Below are positions 1 to 4,779 of a DNA stretch of 5,184 bases, piece by piece. The DNA lies in contig CAKPJK010000055.1 of the NCBI GenBank assembly GCA_934162615.1, positions 1 to 5,184 on the forward strand, written 5' to 3'. This DNA comes from an uncultured Clostridia bacterium. Lineage in GTDB: Bacteria > Bacillota > Clostridia > TANB77 > CAG-508. A program made the position numbers and the translations under genes. The notes under the pieces were generated by a model. It was given only the letters and a program-made list of their open reading frames with translations. It did not search any database and was not told where the DNA came from. How positions within the stretch are numbered: position 1 is the stretch's first letter; the number at the start of each line of letters is the position of its first letter.

Positions 1-71
1 CCTGGAACGGGCTCGAACCGTCGACCTCTAGCGTGACAGGCTAGCGTTCTAACCAACTGAACTACCAGGCC
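1..71 (-). tRNA. tRNA-Asp (anticodon GTC), 3' end cut off by the window edge
   Basis: Read on the minus strand, the sequence folds as a cloverleaf. The acceptor 5' strand is GGCCTGG (65-71), the D-arm stem is GTTC/GAAC, the anticodon stem is CTAGC/GCTAG around the loop CTGTCAC (33-39), and the T-arm carries the usual TTCGAGC loop. The anticodon GTC is encoded at 35-37 and decodes Asp codons. The 3' acceptor strand stops at CCAGG, so the last two paired bases, the discriminator and any encoded CCA lie outside the window. It sits 9 bases downstream of tRNA-Val on the same strand, so both probably come from one precursor transcript, which may continue to the left. Confidence 0.95.
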
Positions 72-80
72 GTAAAAGAA

Positions 81-156
81 TGGTGGTCGTTATAGGGCTC
101 GAACCTATGACCCCCTGCTTGTAAGGCAGATGCTCTCCCAGCTGAGCTAAACGACC
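81..156 (-). tRNA. tRNA-Val (anticodon TAC), complete with encoded CCA
   Basis: This is a complete cloverleaf on the minus strand. The acceptor stem pairs GGTCGTT with AACGACC. The D stem is GCTC/GAGC, the anticodon stem TCTGC/GCAGG surrounds the loop CTTACAA (119-125), and the T stem ATAGG/CCTAT encloses TTCGAGC. The anticodon TAC is encoded at 121-123. An A discriminator is followed by an encoded CCA (81-83), giving 76 nt in all. It is the first gene of the minus-strand tRNA unit and lies about 14 bases after the expected transcription start. Confidence 0.97.
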
Positions 157-171
157 ATGTCCTTTCGACAT
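157..171 (-). other. short hairpin forming the leader of the tRNA precursor
   Basis: On the minus strand the bases between the predicted start (about 170-171) and the mature 5' end of tRNA-Val read ATGTC GAAAG GACAT, a perfect 5-bp stem with a 5-base loop. It would abut the RNase P cleavage site directly. Pairing is visible in the sequence. A role in processing or stability is inference. Confidence 0.45.
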
Positions 172-176
172 TGACT

Positions 177-205
177 AGTATACAAGATTTAGAATAAAAT
201 GTCAA
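177..205 (-). promoter_or_regulatory. housekeeping (sigma-A type) promoter of the tRNA unit
   Basis: On the minus strand there is a perfect -35 TTGACA (200-205), a 17-base spacer and -10 TATACT (177-182, five of six consensus bases). The expected start lies at about 170-171, just ahead of tRNA-Val. This is the best-matching promoter in the window, as expected for a stable-RNA gene. Confidence 0.9.
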
Positions 206-254
206 TACTTTTATTAAAAAAAATTTAAAAAATTTTATAAAAAAATTAAAACCC

Positions 255-283
255 TTGATTTTAATGGAAAAATGTAATATTAT
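255..283 (+). promoter_or_regulatory. probable housekeeping promoter for the 282-residue protein and acyl-CoA synthetase unit
   Basis: TTGATT (255-260, four of six) and TATTAT (278-283, five of six) are separated by 17 bases. This would give a leader of about 120 bases before the ATG at 409. The surrounding DNA is almost pure A/T, so chance matches are likely, and a second -10-like TATAAT lies downstream at 321-326. Confidence 0.5.
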
Positions 284-408
284 ATTTTAAGAAAAATCTC
301 ATATATTTAAAAAAATAAAATATAATATAGAGAAATCTATACAAAAACCTTTAAAAATTCGTATGTAAAATATTTTATCATAAATATATGTAGGAGGAAC
401 AAAAGAAA

Positions 409-1257
409 ATGAAAAAAGAAAAAAGTGAAACAAGTAAAAAAAATGAAAAATTAATAAGACAGATAATTTTTTGCGTATTAATAATCGTGTTAATAATAAT
501 TCTAATTTTTTTATTTAATCAAGTTTACAACCAATTAAGACGCAAGAAAAATTTTGAAAATGATTCAACATCATTTTCAAACAAAAACAAAGAAACAATA
601 TTTTCAATAGAAAAAATAATATTTTTCAGTAGTTGTGATTCAAAAAATAAAAACACATCAAAAACAAACTTTACAATAGAAAATTTATATGCATACACAG
701 ACATAGCAATTTTTTTAAATAATGATGTTTCACAAAAAGGTGAGAAAAACACAACAGAAAACACACTAAAAAATGTAAAAATAACAAATATAAAATTTAC
801 AAAGCAACCAGAACTAGGAACAGGAAATTTATATTATAAAAATGTAAATGATTTTGCAAAAAGTGAAATAAACGAAAATAATAAAATTGAAAACGAATTA
901 CAATTTGAAACAACATCAGCAAATGAAGCGGACCTTAGTAAACCATTATTATATAATAACTGTGCAAACCCAATAACATTAAGCTATGTAAATCAAAATA
1001 TCAAAACAGATTATACAATGACAGACACACAAAATCCAATAACATATAATGGTAAACTCTTAGGAAGATGTGGGATTACAATAGAAAAAATACAAGCTTC
1101 AATATCATTTGATATAGAAATAGAAAACAACAAAAATCAAAAATTTAGAACAACAATATATTTTGATATACCATACGAAAGTGAAGAAAAAACAATAAAT
1201 GATGGAAGCATAGTTGTAGAAAAGAAAACAAATTTCAATTTTTATAGATATGAATAG
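409..1257 (+). CDS. hypothetical protein with one N-terminal membrane anchor and an extracytoplasmic domain
   Basis: I do not recognise this 282-residue protein. It begins with a short lysine-rich cytoplasmic stretch (residues 1-17), then a single strongly hydrophobic helix (about 18-37). A basic stretch, QLRRKK, follows at about 42-47. Charge lies on both sides of the helix, so the topology is not clear-cut, but an anchored protein with most of its mass outside is most likely. The rest is polar and rich in Asn, Lys, Thr and Glu, with alternating hydrophobic patterns suggesting beta-strands, for example around GRCGITIEKI and TTIYFDIPYE. There are three Cys after the helix (76, 185, 211). No lipobox, catalytic motif or sorting signal is visible. 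The start is supported by AGGAGG at 392-397, 11 bases upstream. The stop overlaps the ribosome binding site of the acyl-CoA synthetase gene 13 bases on, so the two genes probably share a transcript. That pairing hints at a lipid or envelope role but does not establish one. Confidence 0.85.
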   Translation: MKKEKSETSKKNEKLIRQIIFCVLIIVLIIILIFLFNQVYNQLRRKKNFENDSTSFSNKNKETIFSIEKIIFFSSCDSKNKNTSKTNFTIENLYAYTDIAIFLNNDVSQKGEKNTTENTLKNVKITNIKFTKQPELGTGNLYYKNVNDFAKSEINENNKIENELQFETTSANEADLSKPLLYNNCANPITLSYVNQNIKTDYTMTDTQNPITYNGKLLGRCGITIEKIQASISFDIEIENNKNQKFRTTIYFDIPYESEEKTINDGSIVVEKKTNFNFYRYE

Positions 1258-1270
1258 GAAGGAATTTTAA

Positions 1271-3013
1271 ATGAAAGAAAAATTAAAAATATCAGAAGAA
1301 TTAAAACAAAAATATCATAAATGTGAAGAAGTAACAAACTTTAAACAAATGCTAGACAGGTCAGCAGAAATTTATAAAACAAGAACAGCATTTAAATTAA
1401 AGGACAAAGATGGAAATATTTATAACAAAACATATGAAGAATTAAAAACAGATGTAACTGCATTAGGGACAAGCCTAATTGAACATGGACTTTTAAATAA
1501 AAGAATTGCAGTTATAGGGAAAAATTCATATAAATGGGCAATATCATATTTGGCAGCTTCAATAGTAGGAATAGTTGTACCAATTGATAAAGAATTGCAT
1601 TCAGATGATGTAATTAATTTTATGAATGTTTCTGAAAGCAAATGTATTTTAGGAGATAGCAAAAATTTAAAGAAAATAAATGAAAATATCGAAAAATTAG
1701 AAAATAAAGAAACATTATTCATTGATTTTGACAGCAAAATACAAGAAGGAAATTCATTATCATTTGAAATTCAAATGGAAAATGGAAAAAACTTAGTAGA
1801 AGAGGGAAATACAGAATTTGATAAAATAACAGTAAATCCTGACGAATTAAAAATATTATTGTTTACATCAGGAACAACAGGAAATGCCAAAGGAGTATGT
1901 TTATCACAAAGAAATATCTGCTCAAATATTTTATCAATATATGGAATAGTAAAGGTAAAAAGAAGTGATTTATTTTTCTCAATTTTACCATTACATCATA
2001 CATATGAATGTACAATAGGATTTTTGTTACCATTATACAGTGGTGCAAGTATTTGCCATTGTGACGGTCTAAGATATATAACAACCAATATGTTAGAATA
2101 TCACCCATCAGTTATATTATGTGTGCCATTGCTTTTAGAAAAAATGTATCAAAAAATAATGAAAAGTATACAAAAAACATTACCTAAAAAATACACAGAA
2201 AATCTTAAAGAAAATGAAAATATAATTGATAAATTGCCATTCTATATTAAAGGAATAGTAAAAAGAAAGGTTAAGAATTCACTTGGTGGAAGATTAAGAG
2301 TGTTTATAGTAGGTGCTGCAGCAGTAAATCCAGAAATAGCAGATACATTTGACAAATTAGGATTAAATTCATTGCAAGGATATGGATTAACAGAATGTGC
2401 ACCATTAGTTGCAGGAAACACAGATTTCTTTAAAAGAAATGATAGCGCAGGTTTACCAATACCAAATGTTGAATACAAAATTGATAATCCAGACAGTGAG
2501 GGCATTGGGGAGATAATAGTAAAAGGACCAAATGTAATGCTAGGTTATTACAATATGCCAGAAGAGACTGCAAAAGTTTTAAAAGACGGTTGGTTTCATA
2601 CAGGAGATTTAGGAAAAATTGATGAAAATGGATTTTTATATATTACAGGTAGATGCAAAAGCGTTATAGTAACAAAAAACGGAAAAAATATTTATCCAGA
2701 AGAAATTGAAGCATATTTAAATGATAGTCCTTTAATTTCAGAAGCATTAGTTATGGGAATTCAAAAAGAAAATGATGACGAAACATATGTTAATGCTCAA
2801 ATTTTTCCTAATATGGATGCTATAAAAGAATATTTGAAAGGAACAGTTCCAACAAAAGAAGAAGTTAAGAAAATTATGGCTGATGTAGTTTCTGGTGTTA
2901 ATAGTAAAATACCTAATTATAAACATATCAAGAATTTTGCTGTTAGAGATAAAGAATTTGAAAAAACTACTACTCAAAAAATTAAGAGATATGGAGATAA
3001 TATGAAAAAATAG
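1271..3013 (+). CDS. AMP-forming acyl-CoA synthetase, long-chain fatty-acid-CoA ligase-like (ANL superfamily)
   Basis: This 580-residue enzyme would activate a carboxylic acid, probably a long-chain fatty acid, with ATP to an acyl-adenylate and pass it to CoA. The ANL motifs appear in order: the phosphate-binding loop TSGTTGNAKG (199-208), LPLHHTYE (239-246), GAAAVNPE (348-355), YGLTECAP (371-378), GWFHTGDLG with its ATP-ribose-binding Asp (440-448, D446), and the hinge region starting at GRCKSVIVTKNG (460-471). Near the C-terminus, TTTQKIKRY (566-574) contains the catalytic Lys, K570. All key residues are present and the length is near normal for this group. There is no signal peptide or membrane helix. 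The overall pattern, with LPLHHTYE and a C-terminal KIKR, is closest to bacterial long-chain acyl-CoA synthetases, but chain length cannot be read from sequence. AGGAAGGA (1256-1263) lies 7 bases before the ATG and overlaps the previous stop. No beta-oxidation genes are nearby, so a role in recycling exogenous or membrane fatty acids is as likely as degradation. Confidence 0.95.
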   Translation: MKEKLKISEELKQKYHKCEEVTNFKQMLDRSAEIYKTRTAFKLKDKDGNIYNKTYEELKTDVTALGTSLIEHGLLNKRIAVIGKNSYKWAISYLAASIVGIVVPIDKELHSDDVINFMNVSESKCILGDSKNLKKINENIEKLENKETLFIDFDSKIQEGNSLSFEIQMENGKNLVEEGNTEFDKITVNPDELKILLFTSGTTGNAKGVCLSQRNICSNILSIYGIVKVKRSDLFFSILPLHHTYECTIGFLLPLYSGASICHCDGLRYITTNMLEYHPSVILCVPLLLEKMYQKIMKSIQKTLPKKYTENLKENENIIDKLPFYIKGIVKRKVKNSLGGRLRVFIVGAAAVNPEIADTFDKLGLNSLQGYGLTECAPLVAGNTDFFKRNDSAGLPIPNVEYKIDNPDSEGIGEIIVKGPNVMLGYYNMPEETAKVLKDGWFHTGDLGKIDENGFLYITGRCKSVIVTKNGKNIYPEEIEAYLNDSPLISEALVMGIQKENDDETYVNAQIFPNMDAIKEYLKGTVPTKEEVKKIMADVVSGVNSKIPNYKHIKNFAVRDKEFEKTTTQKIKRYGDNMKK

Positions 3014-3049
3014 GGATTAGGGGACGGGTCTACAATCCCTAAATTTTTT
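3011..3049 (+). terminator. intrinsic terminator of the acyl-CoA synthetase gene, with an unusually GC-rich loop
   Basis: TAGGGATT (3011-3018) pairs with AATCCCTA (3034-3041), followed by AA and six T (3044-3049). An A run just upstream (3005-3010) can pair with the T run. The stop codon TAG forms the base of the stem. The 15-base loop AGGGGACGGGTCTAC is strikingly G-rich for this genome. Confidence 0.8.
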
Positions 3050-3056
3050 AGAACTA

Positions 3057-3105
3057 AAAAGAGATATGGTAAAATCTTTCGAAAATTTTTTACCATATCT
3101 CTTTT
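3057..3105. terminator. bidirectional intrinsic terminator between the convergent acyl-CoA synthetase and nth genes
   Basis: This is a perfect 18-bp inverted repeat: 3057-3074 pairs with 3088-3105 (core GAGATATGGT/ACCATATCTC flanked by AAAA/TTTT), with a 13-base loop. The A/T flanks give a T tract on either strand. It ends two bases from the nth stop codon, so it serves nth on the minus strand and is a second, backup terminator on the plus strand. Confidence 0.9.
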
Positions 3106-3107
3106 GA

Positions 3108-3749
3108 TTATTTCGTTTTGCTTTTTTTATAAAAATTACAAAACTCCTTAACACAACAAGAATCACATTTTGGATTTCTAGCAACACAAGTATTTCTACC
3201 AAGCCACATAAATAAATGATTGATATCCTTTAAATACTCAGTTGGAAAAATCTTAATTAAATCCTGCTCAATTTTAATAGGATCAGACTCACAAGAAAGT
3301 CCAATCAAATTAGAAATCCTCTTAGCATGTGTATCAACAGCAATACCTTGAGGCTTATTAAAGACTTCAAGCATCACAACATTAGCAGATTTTCTACCAA
3401 CTCCAGCCAAAGACTGCAAATCATCCATGTTATTAGGAACAATTCCATTAAAATTTTCAAGAACCTGTTTTGCACAAAGTTTGATATTTTTTGCTTTATT
3501 TTTATAAAAACCACAAGGACGAACGATTTCTTCTAATTCATTAATATCAATATCAGCAAAATCTTGAATAGTTTTACATCTTTCAAAAAGAGCTGGAGTC
3601 GTTTTATTTACTCTTTCATCAGTGCATTGTGCTGAAAGCATAACAGCTACAACCATTTGAAAAGGTGTATTAAAATTCAAACTACATTTTGCATCTGGAT
3701 ATGTAGTTTTTAATATTTCCACAAATTTTATAGCATCTGATTTTTTCAT
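3108..3749 (-). CDS. nth: endonuclease III, DNA glycosylase/AP lyase for oxidised pyrimidines
   Basis: This 213-residue protein removes oxidised pyrimidines and cleaves abasic sites in base-excision repair. It has the full family pattern: MLSAQCTDERVN near residues 37-48, the helix-hairpin-helix LAGVGRKSANVV (114-125) with catalytic Lys K120, and VDTHAKR (138-144) with catalytic Asp D139. The C-terminal iron-sulfur cluster motif is Cys188-x6-Cys195-x2-Cys198-x5-Cys204. Spacing and length match E. coli Nth almost residue for residue. An extra Cys (199) sits beside the third ligand. I chose the ATG at 3747-3749 because AGAAAGGAT (3759-3767) precedes it and family homology begins there. The in-frame ATG ending at 3833 would add 28 non-conserved residues and lies upstream of the promoter's -35 box. 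The gene is alone on its strand, divergent from the small sporulation unit and convergent with the acyl-CoA synthetase gene. Confidence 0.97.
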   Translation of the reverse strand: MKKSDAIKFVEILKTTYPDAKCSLNFNTPFQMVVAVMLSAQCTDERVNKTTPALFERCKTIQDFADIDINELEEIVRPCGFYKNKAKNIKLCAKQVLENFNGIVPNNMDDLQSLAGVGRKSANVVMLEVFNKPQGIAVDTHAKRISNLIGLSCESDPIKIEQDLIKIFPTEYLKDINHLFMWLGRNTCVARNPKCDSCCVKEFCNFYKKSKTK

Positions 3750-3797
3750 AAAATTAATATCCTTTCTATTTTTACAATTTAAATTTGTTATTAATAT

Positions 3798-3826
3798 ATT
3801 ATAATAGCAAAAATGAAAAAATTCAA
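3798..3826 (-). promoter_or_regulatory. housekeeping promoter of nth
   Basis: On the minus strand, -35 TTGAAT (3821-3826), a 17-base spacer and a perfect -10 TATAAT (3798-3803) predict a start near 3791 and a leader of about 40 bases before the ATG at 3749. Its position rules out the longer nth start at 3833. Confidence 0.75.
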
Positions 3827-3896
3827 TATACAAAAATTAGAAATAAACATAATAAGGAACAATAAAACTCGAAAATTAATATAATATATAAAAACT

Positions 3897-3903
3897 AGGA
3901 GGT
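3897..3903 (+). promoter_or_regulatory. ribosome binding site of the 49-codon gene
   Basis: AGGAGGT is a consensus Shine-Dalgarno sequence, six bases before the ATG at 3910. Its quality is the main sign that this very short reading frame is translated. Confidence 0.85.
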
Positions 3904-3909
3904 AATGAT

Positions 3910-4059
3910 ATGTTTTGTGCATTAAAGAAAACTATAGGTGTTGTGTTAATTGGAATTGGACTTGGCATTTTACTAGTATTATTGCTTCCACTTACAGGTT
4001 GGCTATTTATAATAGGAGTCGCACTTGCTTGTGTTGGCTTGATGTGGCTTGCTTGTTAA
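3910..4059 (+). CDS. small hydrophobic membrane protein (49 residues), unrecognised, upstream of spoVM
   Basis: The protein starts MFCALKKTIG and is almost entirely hydrophobic after that. Two predicted membrane helices, about residues 9-26 (with the glycine run GIGLG at 15-19) and about 31-47, are joined by a PLTGW turn at 27-31, suggesting a helical hairpin. Cys occurs at 3, 41 and as the last residue, 49. The only charged residues are Lys 6 and 7. The start is firmly set by AGGAGGT six bases upstream, and the gap to the next gene's start is 19 bases, so it is very likely cotranscribed with spoVM. I do not recognise the family. The context suggests a role at the mother-cell or forespore membrane during sporulation, but this is inference only. 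The strong ribosome binding site and clean membrane-protein composition argue against a chance reading frame. Confidence 0.82.
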   Translation: MFCALKKTIGVVLIGIGLGILLVLLLPLTGWLFIIGVALACVGLMWLAC

Positions 4060-4062
4060 ATA

Positions 4063-4070
4063 AAGGAGGG
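4063..4070 (+). promoter_or_regulatory. ribosome binding site of spoVM
   Basis: AAGGAGGG lies eight bases before the ATG at 4079, an ideal spacing. It sets the start of the 24-codon gene. Confidence 0.88.
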
Positions 4071-4078
4071 AGTTACAT

Positions 4079-4153
4079 ATGACTATAGTTGTAAAAAAAG
4101 TTCCAAAATGTTTACGCGGATTTGTAAAATTTATTTTTGGAATTAAGGATTAA
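4079..4153 (+). CDS. spoVM: stage V sporulation protein SpoVM (24-residue amphipathic peptide)
   Basis: The product begins MTIVVKKVPKCLRGFVKF and ends IFGIKD. It aligns without gaps over residues 7-21 to B. subtilis SpoVM (KLPKFLGGIVRAMLG): K7, P9, K10, L12, G14, V16 and G21 are identical, and V8, K17, I19 and F20 are similar or compatible hydrophobic or basic residues. Pro9, important in the Bacillus peptide for recognising membrane curvature, is kept. In Bacillus, SpoVM lies on the convex outer forespore membrane in the mother cell, anchors the coat-basement ATPase SpoIVA and is linked to the FtsH protease. The length (24 versus 26 residues) fits, as does its place next to an opposite-facing rpmB, an order I recall from B. 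subtilis. The stop codon is inside the terminator stem. I see no convincing sigma-E promoter directly upstream of the two-gene unit. Confidence 0.9.
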   Translation: MTIVVKKVPKCLRGFVKFIFGIKD

Positions 4154-4184
4154 AAATGGAGATAAATAACTATCTCCATTTTTA
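4151..4184 (+). terminator. intrinsic terminator of the small protein-spoVM unit
   Basis: This is a perfect 14-bp stem, TAAAAATGGAGATA (4151-4164) with TATCTCCATTTTTA (4171-4184), and a 6-base loop, AATAAC. The descending arm ends in five T. The spoVM stop codon forms the base of the stem. The symmetric A and T flanks mean it could also act on the minus strand. Confidence 0.88.
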
Positions 4185-4229
4185 GATTTAAAGAATATAA
4201 AAAAGATTTAAAAGATAAAGAATATATGT

Positions 4230-4256
4230 TAATATTATAACATTAAATATTGTCAA
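4230..4256 (-). promoter_or_regulatory. possible minus-strand promoter facing spoVM (weak)
   Basis: On the minus strand a perfect TTGACA (4251-4256) is followed after 16 bases by TATTAA, only a four-of-six match to a -10. A better TATAAT is present but only 11 bases from the -35, too close. If active it would make a short RNA that runs into the hairpin at 4151-4184 and, if read through, antisense RNA to spoVM. Confidence 0.25.
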
Positions 4257-4259
4257 GAA

Positions 4260-4309
4260 ATCGAACCGATGCTTTTTTTATATATCGAACCGATGCTTTT
4301 TTTATATAT
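4260..4309. repeat. exact tandem duplication of a 24-bp unit
   Basis: The units at 4261-4284 and 4285-4308 are identical: tcgaaccgatgc, seven T, then atata. The identity extends one base further on each side. Each copy has the short interrupted palindrome ATCG-AAC-CGAT (4260-4270 and 4284-4294) followed by GC and T7. The G+C content of the core stands out from the AT-rich gap. It lies between the spoVM terminator and the rpmB terminator and is non-coding as far as I can see. Confidence 0.95.
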
Positions 4310-4313
4310 AGAA

Positions 4314-4347
4314 AAACAAAAAAAGAGCGTTCTAATTATGCTCTTTT
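4314..4347 (-). terminator. intrinsic terminator of rpmB, overlapping its last codons
   Basis: On the minus strand AAAAGAGC (4340-4347) pairs with GCTCTTTT (4321-4328) around an 11-base loop, and the T run continues as TTTTTTTG and further T. The ascending arm is made of the final AAA-AGA-GC coding bases of rpmB, and the stop codon is in the loop. Confidence 0.85.
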
Positions 4348-4536
4348 AATTTTTCCATCTTTTAAACATTTTGCGCAAACGTGAACTCTTTTTGTTTCAC
4401 CGTTTTCCATTATAGCTTTAACACTTCTTAAATTTGGTTTCCAAGTTCTTGGACTTCTTTTACTTATATGTGAACGAGTTATGCTAAGCTTATTTCCATT
4501 ACTTTGTGATTTACCACAAACTGCACATTTAGCCAT
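4336..4536 (-). CDS. rpmB: 50S ribosomal protein L28 (bL28), zinc-binding form
   Basis: This 66-residue basic protein of the large ribosomal subunit has the family pattern: an N-terminal MAKCAVCGKS, a central SKRSPRTWKPNLRSVK (25-40) and a C-terminal KRVHVCAKCLKDGKI (49-63). Two CxxC pairs, Cys4/Cys7 and Cys54/Cys57, form a likely zinc site, so this is the zinc-containing version. The Bacillus subtilis copy, as I recall it, lacks these cysteines. AGGAGGTG (4545-4552) lies eight bases before the start. The gene is a single transcription unit, convergent with the spoVM unit and divergent from tig. Confidence 0.97.
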   Translation of the reverse strand: MAKCAVCGKSQSNGNKLSITRSHISKRSPRTWKPNLRSVKAIMENGETKRVHVCAKCLKDGKIKRA

Positions 4537-4580
4537 TATCTTTGCACCTCCTAATTTTTTTTATTAACTGACTGACAATA

Positions 4581-4609
4581 AGTTTATCATAAAAAAATAA
4601 AAAAAACAA
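4581..4609 (-). promoter_or_regulatory. probable promoter of rpmB
   Basis: On the minus strand -35 TTGTTT (4604-4609), a 17-base spacer and -10 TAAACT (4581-4586) preceded by TGA form an extended -10 arrangement. This gives a leader of about 40 bases. The A/T background makes the -35 weak evidence; the extended -10 is better. Confidence 0.5.
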
Positions 4610-4637
4610 GTATTTTTTTAAAATTATCAAAAAAACC

Positions 4638-4665
4638 TTGCAAAATAGGAAAAATATGGTATAAT
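4638..4665 (+). promoter_or_regulatory. strong housekeeping promoter of tig
   Basis: TTGCAA (4638-4643), a 16-base spacer and a perfect TATAAT (4660-4665) directly preceded by TGG form an extended -10. The expected start is near 4672, leaving a leader of about 108 bases before the tig ATG. Confidence 0.8.
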
Positions 4666-4677
4666 AATAGCGCTATT
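4666..4677. repeat. 12-bp perfect palindrome at the tig transcription start
   Basis: AATAGCGCTATT is fully self-complementary, abuts the -10 box and spans the predicted start. With a GCGC centre in very AT-rich DNA it could be a repressor site, but no binding protein is suggested by the window. Confidence 0.5.
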
Positions 4678-4725
4678 GATTGTGTGTAATAAACATTTCA
4701 ACAAAGCAATACAAAAAACATAGAA

Positions 4726-4753
4726 ATTATAAATTAAAAAATAAATTTATAAT
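4726..4753 (+). repeat. AT-only inverted repeat in the tig leader
   Basis: ATTATAAATT (4726-4735) is complementary to AATTTATAAT (4744-4753), with an 8-base loop. The 10-bp stem ends 8 bases before the ribosome binding region at 4762-4768. It has no G or C, so it is weak and may be a composition effect. Confidence 0.35.
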
Positions 4754-4779
4754 AACAAAAAGAAAGGGTTGAATAAACA

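Noticed and set aside
366..377. Palindrome TAAAATATTTTA before the ribosome binding site of the 282-residue protein
   Set aside because: It is made only of A and T in a region of the same composition, so it is expected by chance.
525..764. Open frame on the minus strand inside the 282-residue protein gene
   Set aside because: It is a shadow of an A/T-rich real gene, with no ribosome binding site or recognisable protein features.
1420..2977. Four minus-strand open frames inside the acyl-CoA synthetase gene
   Set aside because: The plus-strand gene carries all family motifs across this span. The reverse frames have no ribosome binding sites or protein-like motifs.
3017..3202. Minus-strand frame of 61 codons overlapping the terminators and the end of nth
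   Set aside because: It runs through both hairpins and overlaps nth in another frame, with no family resemblance.
3327..3536. Plus-strand frame of 69 codons inside nth
   Set aside because: It is antisense to the conserved catalytic region of nth, with no ribosome binding site.
3750..3833. N-terminal extension of nth to an upstream in-frame ATG ending at 3833
   Set aside because: The extra 28 residues do not resemble Nth, the ATG at 3749 has its own ribosome binding site, and the longer start lies upstream of the -35 box of the nth promoter.
3823..3885. Sigma-E or sigma-A promoter directly upstream of the 49-codon gene and spoVM
   Set aside because: CAATATA and CATAATAA are 17 bases apart, too far for sigma-E, and TATAAT at 3880-3885 lacks a credible -35. 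No convincing promoter can be called although one is expected here.
4185..4259. Possible RNA gene or further reading frame in the AT-rich gap after spoVM
   Set aside because: I see only loosely repeated agattta and agaatata words, no stable fold and no start codon with a ribosome binding site.
4260..4309. Tandem 24-bp repeats as a CRISPR array or as terminators
   Set aside because: The units abut with no spacers and there are only two. The 4-bp stems before the T tracts are too weak for intrinsic terminators.
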